This document shows positions 1 through 8,833 of a DNA stretch of 64,000 nt, piece after piece. A program made the translations under genes and the position numbers. Position 1 is the stretch's first letter, and each line of letters opens with the position of its first letter. The notes under the pieces are model-generated. The model saw only the letters and a program-made list of their open reading frames with translations. It was not told where the DNA came from and ran no database searches. The stretch comes from Streptomyces sp. NBC_00224 (GTDB lineage Bacteria; Actinomycetota; Actinomycetes; Streptomycetales; Streptomycetaceae). The DNA lies in NCBI RefSeq assembly GCF_041435195.1, contig NZ_CP108106.1, positions 3,720,001-3,784,000 of the forward strand. The letters run 5' to 3'.

Positions 1-103
1 GGGGGGTGAACCGGCGGGGCGCGCGCGGGGGTTGGAGCTACCTGGCTGGGGCTACCGGGCTGGAGCTACCGGGGTCGGGCCACTTGTCGGGCTACTTGTC
101 GGT

Positions 104-1585
104 CTACTTGAAGGCGGCGAAAGCCTTCGTGAAGGCCAGCGGCTCCTGGACGATCGAGGAGCAGGTCGGGTCGGCGGAGTTCTTCGCGCCGCCCGCGCAC
201 TGCTTGTCCCGGGCGCCGGACCACATGGCGAGCCGGCCCAGACCCTTGGACTTGGCGAAGTCCACCAGCTGGGTGGCGTCGTCGACCAGATACGTCTCGG
301 TGTTGACGTCGTTGACGCCGATCATCGGGGTGACGGCCACGGCCTTCCAGGCGGCGGCGTCGGAGAGCCCGAGGACGCCCTTGATCTGGGCCTGGGTGGC
401 GGTCGCGGCCTGGATGGCGTACGCGCCCATGTCGCCGCTGTACGCCGGGCCGTAGTCCATCGCCATGATGTTGACGGCCGAGACGGCGGCGCCGTTCTTC
501 TTGGCGTCGGCGACGAGGTCGACGCCGGGCTGGGTGAGACCCTCCGGCATCACCGGCAGCGTGAACGCCACGTCGAGGCCCGGGTGGGACTTCTGGAGCT
601 GCGCGATGGCCTGTGCGCGGCGGGTGTTGGCGGCGGTGTCCGGCAGGGCCGCGCCCTCGATGTCGAAGTCGACCTTGGTGAGCTTGTACGCGTCGATGAC
701 CTTGCCGTACGCGGCCGCGAGCTCGGCGGTGCTCTTGCAGACGAGGCCGAGTTCGGAGCCGGACGCGCCGCCGAACGAGACGCGTACGTCGCCGCCCTTG
801 GCGCGCAGGGCGCCTATCTGCGCGGCGACGGCGTCGCTGTTCAGATCGCTGACACCGCCCCAGAGCGGGTTGCAGCCGCCACCGGACGTGATGAAGGCGA
901 GGTGGAACTCCTTCACGCCGGTCTTGGTGGCCGTGTCGACGAGGTCGTACGCGGGGTAGAGCGAGGTGTCGATGTACGGGGCGAAGCGGGTGGTGGTGCC
1001 GGTGGTGGGGGGCTGGGGGGTGGTGGTCTGGCTCTGGGTGGGGGTGGGGGTGGGCTTGGAGGTGGGGGTCGCCGTGGCGGTCGGGGTCGGCTTGCTCGTG
1101 GGGGTCGGCGCGGTGGTCGGGCGGCCGCTCGGGGCGGGGGTCGCGCCGGTGTCGACCGAGCACTTCTCCTGGTTGATGAGACAGCCGGTGGGGTCGCCCG
1201 CGGTGCCGGTGGAGTTGGTGACGAAGCCGACGGTGACGGATGCGCCGGCGGCGAGTCCGTTCTTGTCCCAGGCGGCGGGCTTCACGGTGACATGCTGACC
1301 CTTGACGCTCTGCTCGCCGTTCCAGAGGGAGGACAGCTTCGTCCCGGCCGGGAGGTCGAACTCCAAGGTCCAGTCGGCGAGCGCCTTGCCACTGTCGTTG
1401 GTGACGACGTACTGGCCGGTGTAGCCGCCGCCCCAGCTGCTGGTCTTCGTGTACGCGGCGCCGACGGAGGCGGCCTGGGCGGTGCCGGTGAGCGCGAAGG
1501 CCGCGCCGCCGATGACGGCCGCGGCGACCACGGCGCCGATCGCCTTCGTCTTGCCGCTCGCTCGGCGGCGGTGAGTGCGGGTCAT
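104..1585 (-). CDS. Secreted chitinase, CBM2 + GH18
   Basis: This protein of 493 residues should be secreted and hydrolyse chitin. Residues 1-38 form a twin-basic signal peptide ending AQAA. Residues about 39-140 match a family 2 carbohydrate-binding module with conserved Trp and Gly residues. A Pro/Thr linker covers 145-196. The GH18 barrel follows, with VDFDIE at 305-310; Glu310 is the expected proton donor. It ends without a second binding module. The ATG is preceded by GAGGCAGG. I see no DasR-like site upstream, unlike the second chitinase in the window. The family assignment is firm; the chitinase subtype (ChiD-like, with no chitin-insertion domain) is inference. Confidence 0.9.
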   Translation of the reverse strand: MTRTHRRRASGKTKAIGAVVAAAVIGGAAFALTGTAQAASVGAAYTKTSSWGGGYTGQYVVTNDSGKALADWTLEFDLPAGTKLSSLWNGEQSVKGQHVTVKPAAWDKNGLAAGASVTVGFVTNSTGTAGDPTGCLINQEKCSVDTGATPAPSGRPTTAPTPTSKPTPTATATPTSKPTPTPTQSQTTTPQPPTTGTTTRFAPYIDTSLYPAYDLVDTATKTGVKEFHLAFITSGGGCNPLWGGVSDLNSDAVAAQIGALRAKGGDVRVSFGGASGSELGLVCKSTAELAAAYGKVIDAYKLTKVDFDIEGAALPDTAANTRRAQAIAQLQKSHPGLDVAFTLPVMPEGLTQPGVDLVADAKKNGAAVSAVNIMAMDYGPAYSGDMGAYAIQAATATQAQIKGVLGLSDAAAWKAVAVTPMIGVNDVNTETYLVDDATQLVDFAKSKGLGRLAMWSGARDKQCAGGAKNSADPTCSSIVQEPLAFTKAFAAFK

Positions 1586-1821
1586 TTTGTGCGCCTGCCT
1601 CTGGGGGTTGGGGGTGGGGGTGGGGGTGGTGCGGGTGGTGCGGGTGGGGGTGCGGGCAGCACGCTAGCTCTTGGGAAACGGGCAAATGGGGTGTGGGGGG
1701 TGGGGGTTGGATCTCTTAGGGTCCGCTTAAGGGGGGCATGCGACGCGGTTAATGCCCGGGTGGGGGAGGCCCGCTTCCTGGGGCTGCGCCCCGGACCCCG
1801 TGTTCGCCTGCGGGTTCGGTG

Positions 1822-1851
1822 GGGGCTGGTCGCGCAGTTCCCCGCGCCCCT
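1822..1851 (+). repeat. Streptomyces intergenic repeat, copy 1
   Basis: Copy of the element beginning GGGGCTGGTCGCGCAGTTCC. It lies in the 508-base gap 1586-2093, which holds no convincing gene. The same gap also has a second repeat type (1930-2010) built from GGGGTCCGGGGCGGAGCCCC and GC-rich hairpins. Other copies lie at 7951, 13784, 18663 and 18740, each beside a gene 3' end, and most are next to a TTCGTCTGCGGG stretch. Confidence 0.8.
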
Positions 1852-2093
1852 AAAGACCGGCACCTCCAGCCCCGGCGGCACGAAAGTCAGCCCCTCCGGC
1901 GTGCAAGGAGGGGGCTCGGGCAAAATCAGCCCCTCCGGCGTTTGAGGAGCGGGGTCCGGGGCGGAGCCCCGAAGCGGGGTGCAGGGGCCGCAGGCCCCGC
2001 AAACGGGGGTCCGGGGGCGTAGCCCCCGGGAGACCACCTTTACCCCCACCCACCCCCGGAGGGTCTAGGTGAAGGGGCGGGGTGGGGCATCCA

Positions 2094-3464
2094 TCACGCC
2101 GGGGACGGGCGGCGTGGCCGCCGCCGCGCGCGGATTCGGGACGTCGGGGCGGGGCCGACGCCGAGGCCGATCCAGACCCGGATCTCCGTGCCGCCCAGCA
2201 CCGACCGCCCCAGCCGCACATCACCCCCCGTCGACTCGGCCATCCGCCGCACGATGTCCAGGCCAAGCCCCGTCGAGCCCCCGCCGCTGGACCCGCGGGC
2301 CAGGGCCGCCCGCGGGTCCGCGATGCCGGCACCCGCGTCCGAGACCAGGACGATCACCGCGTCCTCGCCGTTGTGGACGTCCACCGAGAACGCCGTCCCC
2401 TCCGGCGTGTGCCGGAACACGTTGCCGAGCATCGCGTCGAGCGCGGCGGCCAGTTCGGGCCGGGCGACCGGGATGCGGACGGGGCGGTCGACGCCCGCGA
2501 GCCGTACCTCCCGGCCCTCGTCCTCCGCCAGCGCCGACCAGAACGCCATCCGGTCCCGGATGACCTCGGACGCGTCGCACCCGGCGCCCGCCCCGGCCGG
2601 CTGGGTCTGCGGCTTGGCCTCCCGCGCCGTACGGATGATCGTGTCGACTTCGCGCTCCAGCTGCTCGACGGCCGCCCGCGTCTGCTCGGCGGCCGGGCCC
2701 TCCCCCAGGGAGGCGGCGTTGAGGCGCAGCACCGTCAGGGGGGTGCGGAGCCGGTGGGACAGGTCCGCCGCCAACTCGCGCTCGTTCGCCAGGAGTTGGA
2801 CCACCTGGTCCGCCATCGAGTTGAAGGCGACCGCCGCCGAGCGCAGTTCCGCCGGGCCCTCCTCCGGCACCCGCGCCCCCAGCTTCCCCTCGCCCAGGTC
2901 GTGCGCCGCCCCCGCGAGCCGCTGTGCGGGGCGGACCATGCGTACGCCCAGCCGGTCCGCCACCGCGACCGAGCCGATGACCAGGGCGATACCCACGCCC
3001 GCGAGGACCAGCCACGCCGTGGCCACGCCGTTGGTGACCTCGGCCTCGGGCACGTACACCTCGACGATCGCGATCTCGCCCGAGCTCAGCGCGGTCGGCT
3101 GGAGGAGGGTGGAGCCGCCGGGGACACCGGAGATGTACGCGCGGACCACCCTCCGGGTGGCCTCCAGGTCCTTCCGCGGCGCCCGCCCCCGGCCGATCTC
3201 GACGGGCGCGCCGCCCGGTGCCGCCGGGATGTGCACGGCCATCCGGCCCGCCGCGCCCGCCTGGGTGGAGGCGACGGCCCGTTCGAGCGCGTCGCGGTCG
3301 GACGTGATCGACAGGGTCGGCCCGATCGCGGCGGCCTGGCGTTCGGCGTTGGAGAAGGCGCGGTCGCGCGCCATCTCCTTGATGACCAGGCCCAGCGGTA
3401 CGGCGAAGGCGAGCACCACCATCAGGGTGACGGCGACCGCGACCTTCACCAGCGCCCACCTCAT
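2094..3464 (-). CDS. Sensor histidine kinase
   Basis: Membrane histidine kinase of 456 residues, partner of the response regulator immediately upstream. An N-terminal membrane helix (about 4-28) precedes an extracytoplasmic region, then a second helix (about 155-175) and a HAMP linker. The DHp H-box reads LSHRLRTPL; the ATPase domain shows an N-box (NVFRHTP), the G1 motif DAGAGI and the G2 stretch STGLGL. The ATG at 3464 overlaps the regulator stop as ATGA, which argues for this start over a longer frame reaching 3617. The signal sensed cannot be told from sequence. Confidence 0.92.
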   Translation of the reverse strand: MRWALVKVAVAVTLMVVLAFAVPLGLVIKEMARDRAFSNAERQAAAIGPTLSITSDRDALERAVASTQAGAAGRMAVHIPAAPGGAPVEIGRGRAPRKDLEATRRVVRAYISGVPGGSTLLQPTALSSGEIAIVEVYVPEAEVTNGVATAWLVLAGVGIALVIGSVAVADRLGVRMVRPAQRLAGAAHDLGEGKLGARVPEEGPAELRSAAVAFNSMADQVVQLLANERELAADLSHRLRTPLTVLRLNAASLGEGPAAEQTRAAVEQLEREVDTIIRTAREAKPQTQPAGAGAGCDASEVIRDRMAFWSALAEDEGREVRLAGVDRPVRIPVARPELAAALDAMLGNVFRHTPEGTAFSVDVHNGEDAVIVLVSDAGAGIADPRAALARGSSGGGSTGLGLDIVRRMAESTGGDVRLGRSVLGGTEIRVWIGLGVGPAPTSRIRARRRPRRPSPA

Positions 3465-4162
3465 CGGCCGGGCTCCGCCCGTGGTGGCTCCAGCTTCACA
3501 CCCACCCCGCGCAGGGTGTGCAGATAGCGGGGCCGCGCCGCCGTCTCGCCCAGTTTCCGGCGCAGCCAGGACAGATGGACGTCGATGGTCTGGTCGTCGC
3601 CGTACGACTGCTGCCACACCTCGGCCAGCAGTTCCTTGCGCGGGACGACCACACCGGGGCGCCCGGCGAGGAACGCCAGCAGGTCGAACTCGCGGCGGGT
3701 GAGGTCCAGGCGCAGCCCGTCGAGCTCGGCCTGGCGGCGCAGCGGGTCGATGGAGAGGCCGCCGACCCGGATCAGCGTCGGGGGCGGCTCGGCCCCGGCG
3801 GCCCGCGCACGGCGCAGCACGGCCGTCATCCGGGCGGACAGGTGCTCCACCGAGAACGGCTTGACCAGGTAGTCGTCCGCGCCGTCGTTGAGCAGCCGGA
3901 CGATCTCCGTCTCGTCGTCCCGCGCGGTCGCGATGATCACCGGTACGTCGGTGATGCCACGCAGCATCTTCAGCGCCTCGGCCCCGTCGAGATCGGGCAG
4001 TCCGAGGTCGAGGACGACCACGTCGAACCGGAAATGGGCCACCTCGCGCAGCGCCTCAAGTGCCGTGCCGACGCTCCGTACGGTGTGGGAGGCCTCGGTG
4101 AGGTGGCGGATGAGGGCGGAGCGAACGAACTGGTCGTCCTCGACCACGAGCACACTTGCCAT
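3461..4162 (-). CDS. OmpR/PhoB-type response regulator
   Basis: Response regulator of 233 residues. The receiver domain starts VLVVEDDQ (acidic pocket), has the phospho-acceptor Asp in VVVLDLGLPD and the conserved Lys in YLVKPF. The C-terminal winged helix has the RREFDLL and DVHLSWLRRKLG signatures of the OmpR family. It is co-transcribed with and overlaps the kinase gene. The start at ATG 4162 gives a canonical receiver N-terminus; a much longer upstream frame is antisense to the next gene and was rejected. Confidence 0.93.
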   Translation of the reverse strand: MASVLVVEDDQFVRSALIRHLTEASHTVRSVGTALEALREVAHFRFDVVVLDLGLPDLDGAEALKMLRGITDVPVIIATARDDETEIVRLLNDGADDYLVKPFSVEHLSARMTAVLRRARAAGAEPPPTLIRVGGLSIDPLRRQAELDGLRLDLTRREFDLLAFLAGRPGVVVPRKELLAEVWQQSYGDDQTIDVHLSWLRRKLGETAARPRYLHTLRGVGVKLEPPRAEPGR

Positions 4163-4261
4163 GGGCGGCACCGTACGCCATCCGGAGTACACCGGTCCCG
4201 GTCGGGACGGGAGCGGGCGGGCACGGGTGAGAGGGGACACGCGTGGGGCGCGTGGTGCAGT

Positions 4262-4828
4262 ATGGCCCCCGATATGACCCCCATGCACCGAGGAATCGTC
4301 CACGTCTGCGCCTGGTCGCTCGCCACCGGGGCGGCGGTCACGCTCTCCTGGTGGGGCGTCCACACGGTGATGGCCGGGACGGCGTACGACCCTCCGCGCG
4401 CGGTCCCGCTCACCGGCGACGGGCACACCACCCAGGGCGCGGTGCGGCCGCTGGCCTCCTCGACGCAGCGGCCGAAGGACTCGCCTTCGCCGTCCGGACC
4501 GGGCAGCCCGTCCACCACGCCCTCGAAGCCGGGGGACGGGAAGCCGTCCGGGAGCCACTCCCCCGCCGGGCCGTCCAAGTCGTCCCCTTCCTACCGCTCT
4601 TCGGGGAACGTGAAGGGCTACAACGTCGCCGGCGGCCGTGTCGTCTTCGACATCGGCAGCGCCTCGGCGGAGCTGGTGACGGCGACACCGGACACGGGCT
4701 GGCAGATGCAGGTGTGGAAGCAGCCGACGTGGATCCGGGTGACCTTCAGCAAGGGCACGCGCGAGGTGTCGGCCTTCTGCACCTGGTACAACCACGCGCC
4801 GACCGTGGAGCTGGACGACCGCGGCTGA
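4262..4828 (+). CDS. Membrane-anchored protein of unknown function
   Basis: About 188 residues, divergent from the two-component genes. It has one N-terminal hydrophobic helix (HVCAWSLATGAAVTLSWWGV) that could be an uncleaved anchor or signal peptide. A long Ser/Pro/Lys-rich, wall-spanning-type linker (about 60-120) leads to a compact globular end rich in Trp and Thr. I do not recognise a family. ATG codons at 4262, 4274 and 4283 are all possible starts and none has a strong ribosome site. Its position beside the two-component genes hints at a role as target or sensor accessory; that is inference only. Confidence 0.7.
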   Translation: MAPDMTPMHRGIVHVCAWSLATGAAVTLSWWGVHTVMAGTAYDPPRAVPLTGDGHTTQGAVRPLASSTQRPKDSPSPSGPGSPSTTPSKPGDGKPSGSHSPAGPSKSSPSYRSSGNVKGYNVAGGRVVFDIGSASAELVTATPDTGWQMQVWKQPTWIRVTFSKGTREVSAFCTWYNHAPTVELDDRG

Positions 4829-4844
4829 CGACGGGGACCTGCCG

Positions 4845-4903
4845 AAACGGCCGTACGAAAAGGTCGTACGGAACGGTCCTACGGAAAGGTCGTACGAACG
4901 GTC
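4845..4903. repeat. GTACG-rich repeats between convergent genes
   Basis: Four imperfect copies of a unit like GGTCGTACGGAACGGTCCTA lie end to end between two convergent genes. Because GTACG is nearly self-complementary, alternate copies can pair and may act as a bidirectional terminator. There is no T-run. Confidence 0.5.
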
Positions 4904-5818
4904 CTATCGGAACACCGACGGCGGCGGTACGGGCGACGGCTTGGCGGTCGCGTCCGTCACCGGGGCCGCCCCGCCCGTGAAGTCGGCCAGCGCGCGGCCG
5001 TGTTCGACGCGCCCCGGGTGCGGGTCGCCCGCGATGCGGCGGGTGAACTCGGCCACCGGCAGCGGCACGTCCGAGGCGAGCAGCACCGCGTTGCCGAACC
5101 GCTTGCCGCGCAGCACGGTCGGGTCGGCGGCGAGCGCCAGCTCGGGGAAGAACTGGGCGGCGGTGGCTATCTGGCCGCGCAGATGCGCCAGCGGCGGCCC
5201 GTCGGCGAGGTTGGCCGCGTAGATCCCGCCGGGCCGCAGCACCCGGCGCACCTCGCCCAGGAACTCGGCGCTGGTCAGATGGGCGGGGGTGCGGGCGCCG
5301 CTGAAGACGTCGGCGACGACCAGGTCGGCCCAGCCGTCCGGGAGCTTGGCGAGCCCTTCGCGCGCGTCCAGGGAGCGCACCCGTATACGGGCCTGCGGAT
5401 CGAGCGGCAGCTCGCGGCGCACCAGGCCCACCAGCGCCGCGTCGACCTCGACGACCTGCTGGGTGGAGCGGGGGCGGGTGGCCGCCGTGTAGCGGGCGAG
5501 GGTGAAGGCGCCGCCGCCCAGGTGCAGCACCTGGAGGGGGCGGCCCGGCTCGGCCGCGAGGTCGATGACGTGGCCGAGGCGGCGCTGGTACTCGAAGGTG
5601 AGCCGTTCCGGCGCGTCCAGGTCGACGTGGGACTGGGGGGCGCCGTCCAGGAGCAGGGTCCAGCCGCGCGGCCGGTCCCGGTCCGGGATCAGCTCGGCGA
5701 GACCGCCGTCGACCGCCTCCACGACGGCCTCCGGGGCGGCCGGACGACCGCGCCGCCCGCCCGGCGCGGCCTTCGGCCCGCCCTTCGCCCCGCTCTTCGT
5801 ACCGCTTCGTGCCGCCAT
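4904..5818 (-). CDS. Spermidine synthase-like methyltransferase-fold protein
   Basis: A 304-residue protein with the spermidine synthase fold. A basic Lys/Gly/Ala-rich leader (1-35) precedes a region where LHLGGGAFTLARY matches the nucleotide-binding GGG loop of SpeE-type enzymes, VVEVDAALV matches the acidic end of strand 2, and VVADVFSG matches the catalytic-loop region. A Pro-rich tail closes it. In actinomycetes this family is usually annotated spermidine synthase or fused-MFS/spermidine synthase, but activity is often unproven. It follows a small gene on the same strand after a gap of 7 bases. Confidence 0.8.
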   Translation of the reverse strand: MAARSGTKSGAKGGPKAAPGGRRGRPAAPEAVVEAVDGGLAELIPDRDRPRGWTLLLDGAPQSHVDLDAPERLTFEYQRRLGHVIDLAAEPGRPLQVLHLGGGAFTLARYTAATRPRSTQQVVEVDAALVGLVRRELPLDPQARIRVRSLDAREGLAKLPDGWADLVVADVFSGARTPAHLTSAEFLGEVRRVLRPGGIYAANLADGPPLAHLRGQIATAAQFFPELALAADPTVLRGKRFGNAVLLASDVPLPVAEFTRRIAGDPHPGRVEHGRALADFTGGAAPVTDATAKPSPVPPPSVFR

Positions 5819-5825
5819 CCGACCA

Positions 5826-6278
5826 TTATCGGCCGCCGGCCTCGGTGATGCCGTCCGCGGCCTCGATCAGCCGGGCCGCCTCGCCGAGCGCGACGCGCAG
5901 CACGGCGGGGTCGGTGACCGCCACCGCGTCCGGCGGCAGCAGCCAGCCGCCGCCGGAGACCGGCGGCTCGGCGGGCAGCCCCGGGATGCGCAGTCCCCGT
6001 CCGCTGGTCTCGGTGCAGGCGCTGCCGGGCACGTCCCAGGCGGCCGCGGTGCCGGGCGGCACCAGGAAGCCCAGGGTGTCGCAGGCGCCGTCGTGCACCA
6101 CCGGGCCCACGGCCGCCGGGGCGACGGCGCGGCGGAGGATGTCCACCGCCTCCAGGCCCTGGCGCGCGGGCACGGTGACGAGGTCGCAGGGCTCCTCGCC
6201 GCCCGGCGGTCCGCTGACGTCCAGGGTGGGCCGGTGCCGCGCGGTAGTCGTGGTCGTCCCGGTGCCATTGATGTCCAT
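5826..6278 (-). CDS. Small primase-polymerase-like protein (paralogue of the gene at 14481)
   Basis: About 150 residues with no strong named match. The middle (DLVTVPARQG, GPVVHD, FLVPPGTAAAW) and C-terminus (GGWLLPPDAVA then a helix) follow the same order of motifs as the protein encoded at 14481-15074 (DVVNVPAVFG, GPVAHH, then WLVAPDA). That points to a shared family, often labelled bifunctional DNA primase/polymerase N-terminal-like in Streptomyces. No catalytic acidic pair is evident. The start at 6278 follows GGAGG; a longer frame to 6335 is possible. Confidence 0.55.
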   Translation of the reverse strand: MDINGTGTTTTTARHRPTLDVSGPPGGEEPCDLVTVPARQGLEAVDILRRAVAPAAVGPVVHDGACDTLGFLVPPGTAAAWDVPGSACTETSGRGLRIPGLPAEPPVSGGGWLLPPDAVAVTDPAVLRVALGEAARLIEAADGITEAGGR

Positions 6279-6508
6279 GCCGGCCTCCAACAAGGCAACC
6301 CCCACGTGGTTTTTGCGGGTTGGCGGTATCCGCATGGTTCAACGCGGGTCCGTGTCAACGGCTACGGCGGTACGCCGCCGCAAAGGATGGCAGTTCATAG
6401 CAGATCGCGGGTGAGATATCCCTTTTGTAGCCAAACTTCGGTTGTTGGAGGCGATGTTGCCGGTACGTTCTTCCTCCGCACCACCCCGCCAAAGAGAGCT
6501 GCTGAGCC

Positions 6509-7942
6509 ATGGCGACGTCAACGGATCCCAGTGCCGGCGCGAACTCCGCCGCACGGGCCCCCGAACGGGGGCCCGCCAAGGGCCCCAACACCGCGTTCCG
6601 GGAGCTTCGGGGGCAGCGCTCGCCCGGTGAGTTCGCGGCGGCGGTGCGCAGGGCGGCGCGCGAGATCGGCGAGCAGGTGGCCTGCGACGCGCGGTACGTC
6701 GGACGCGTGGAGGCCGGTGAGATCCGCTGCCCCAACTACGCGTACGAGCGCGTGTTCCGGCACATGTTCCCGGGTTTGACGATGGCGGAGATGGGGTTCT
6801 CGGCCCGTGAGGCGGTACGGGGCCGGGGGGCGCGTGCGGGGTGTGGTGCGACCCCGCCGTACACGGCGCATCCGGAACACGACAACGGCACCATCGACCA
6901 CGAAGAAGAACGTAACGACGAGGAGAGCGACGTGCTGCGTCGCGCATTCATGACCGGCGGCTCCGCCACCCTGGCGGCCGTCTCCCTGGGGCTGCTCCCC
7001 GAGCAGGCGGCGGCCGCGCCCCACGACCGCGTACGGCAGCCGGTACGGCGGGTCGGCGAGGCCGAGGTGGGCGCGGTCGAGGAGGCGGTGCGGCGGATCC
7101 GGCTGCTCGACGACCGGCACGGCGCGAACGGGCTCTACCGCAGGGCCGCCCAGCCGCTGCGCACCGCGTACGCGCTGCTCGACGCGGGCACCGCGCGCCG
7201 CTCCACGGCCGACCGGCTGCAGGCGGGCGCGGGGGAGCTCGCCATCTCGGTGGGCTGGCTCGCCCATGACTCGGGCCACTACGAGGAGGCCCGCTCGCAC
7301 TACGCGGAGGCGCTCGCCACCGCACGGCTCGCAGGTGACCCGGCCCTTGAGGCGCACGCCTTCTGCAATATGTCGTTCCTGGCCAGGGACGCGGGGCGGC
7401 CGCGCGAGGCGCTGCGGGCCGCGCAGGCGGGCGGGCGCGCGGCGCGCCGGCTCGGCTCCCCCCGGCTGCTCGCGCTGCTGAACCTGCGGGAGGCGGGCGG
7501 CTGGGCCGGGCTCGGTGACCGGGGGGCGTGCGAGCAGTCGCTCGCCCGGGCGCACGCGCTCTTCGGGCGCGGCCCGGCCGAGCGGGACCCGGAGTGGATG
7601 ACGTTCTTCGTGGAGGCCGAGCTGGAGATGCTGGAGGCGCAGTGCTGGTCGGCGCTGGGCGACTGGCCCCGGGCGGCCCGCCACGCCCGCCGCGCGGCCT
7701 GCCTCCAGGACCCGCACTTCGCCCGCAACCTGGCCCTGTACCGCGCCGAGCTCGCCGACGACCTGGCCCGCGCGGGCGCCCCCACCGAGTCGGCGGCGGC
7801 CGGTCACCAGGTCCTCGACCTCCTCCCGGAAGTCCAGTCCACCCGGATCCAGGCCATGCTCGCCGACACGGCCCGCATCCTGGCCCCCCACGCGACGTGC
7901 CCGGAGGTGGCGACGTTCCTGGACCGGAGGGCGACGGTGTAG
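6509..7942 (+). CDS. NsdA/Orf1590-family development regulator
   Basis: A 477-residue protein resembling NsdA, a negative regulator of sporulation and antibiotic production, and the S. griseus sporulation protein Orf1590. Residues about 30-95 form a helix-turn-helix-like region (RYVGRVEAGEIRCPNYAYER). The stretch RRAFMTGGSATLAAVSLGLL near 145-165 is typical of this family and resembles a Tat signal, but it is internal. The remainder is a TPR-like alpha-helical array (HYEEARSHYAEAL, REALRAAQAGGRAA). The ATG at 6509 follows AAGAGAG weakly. Which paralogue this is cannot be settled from the window. Confidence 0.75.
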   Translation: MATSTDPSAGANSAARAPERGPAKGPNTAFRELRGQRSPGEFAAAVRRAAREIGEQVACDARYVGRVEAGEIRCPNYAYERVFRHMFPGLTMAEMGFSAREAVRGRGARAGCGATPPYTAHPEHDNGTIDHEEERNDEESDVLRRAFMTGGSATLAAVSLGLLPEQAAAAPHDRVRQPVRRVGEAEVGAVEEAVRRIRLLDDRHGANGLYRRAAQPLRTAYALLDAGTARRSTADRLQAGAGELAISVGWLAHDSGHYEEARSHYAEALATARLAGDPALEAHAFCNMSFLARDAGRPREALRAAQAGGRAARRLGSPRLLALLNLREAGGWAGLGDRGACEQSLARAHALFGRGPAERDPEWMTFFVEAELEMLEAQCWSALGDWPRAARHARRAACLQDPHFARNLALYRAELADDLARAGAPTESAAAGHQVLDLLPEVQSTRIQAMLADTARILAPHATCPEVATFLDRRATV

Positions 7943-7979
7943 CGCCCCGAAGGGGCGCGGGGAGCTGCGCGACCAGCCC
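7942..7979. repeat. Hairpin and intergenic repeat, copy 2 (inverted)
   Basis: GCGCCCC-GA-AGGGGCGC makes a tight hairpin right after the stop of the regulator gene and continues into the inverted form of the Streptomyces repeat (7951-7979). It probably terminates transcription between convergent genes, although there is no T-run. Confidence 0.65.
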
Positions 7980-8033
7980 AGCACGGTCCGCAGACGAACG
8001 CGGGGTCCGGGGCAAAGCCCCGGTGAAGGGGGC

Positions 8034-8639
8034 TCACACCTCCAGATGGCCCGTGTCGTTCCACCGCTCGATCGCCGGGTCCCCGTACGCCCACCCCAGT
8101 ACCGACAGCGACGTCGGGTCGAGCTTGATGCGGGCCGCGAAGCCGATCGGCTCGCCGAGCCAGCGCGCCGCGATCGACCGCAGGATGTGCCCGTGCGCGA
8201 AGACCAGCACGTCCCGCGAGGCCGACCGCGCCCATGCGACGACCTCGTCCGCCCGGTCCGACACCTGGGCCAGCGTCTCGCCGCCCTCGACCCCGTCGCG
8301 CCAGATGAACCAGTCGGGCCGGCCCGCCTTGATCTCGGGCGGGGTGAGCCCCTCGTACGCCCCGTAGTCGAACTCCATCAGCGCGTCCCAGTCGGTCGCC
8401 CGCTCGCCGAAGCCCGCCAGGTCGCACGTCTCACGCGCGCGCAGCAGCGGACTCGTGCGCACCTCGACGTCCGCCAGGCCGTCCCACGGCGCCCGGTGCA
8501 ACCGCTCGCCGAGCAGCTTCGCGCCGCGGCGGCCCTCTTCGAGCAGCGGGATGTCGGTCCGGCCGGTGTGCTTGCCGGCGAGCGACCACTCGGTCTGCCC
8601 GTGCCGGGCGAGCAGGATGCGCGGTGCGGCGGCTGGCAT
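8034..8639 (-). CDS. Histidine phosphatase (phosphoglycerate-mutase-like)
   Basis: A 201-residue enzyme of the histidine phosphatase superfamily. [11 protein letters not shown] carries the catalytic RHG near residue 13; the second catalytic His lies in [11 protein letters not shown] near 170; [11 protein letters not shown] and DYGAYEGLT are also conserved. The length suits a small-molecule phosphatase rather than a glycolytic mutase. The substrate cannot be told. It is divergent from the PAP2 gene across a 194-base gap that should hold both promoters. Confidence 0.9.
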   Translation of the reverse strand: MPAAAPRILLARHGQTEWSLAGKHTGRTDIPLLEEGRRGAKLLGERLHRAPWDGLADVEVRTSPLLRARETCDLAGFGERATDWDALMEFDYGAYEGLTPPEIKAGRPDWFIWRDGVEGGETLAQVSDRADEVVAWARSASRDVLVFAHGHILRSIAARWLGEPIGFAARIKLDPTSLSVLGWAYGDPAIERWNDTGHLEV

Positions 8640-8833
8640 GTCAGGTCACTCCCTGGTGCGCGTGCAGAATGCCGAAAGTTCGGCGGAGGTTCACCTCCAT
8701 CATCGCGCACCCTTGTGGCCCTCCCTCGCGTCCTTCGGGGGTGGGTGCACTCGCGCACTCACGACCACCGTACGGTTGAACACTTGAACGGGGCCCGAAG
8801 GGGCCCTGAAGAAGAGATGGAGAGGGTCCGGAG

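Noticed and set aside
32..1945. Long open frame antisense to the first chitinase, Gly/Arg-rich
   Set aside because: Shadow of a high-GC gene; composition is that of the complement strand, and the chitinase on the other strand has full domains.
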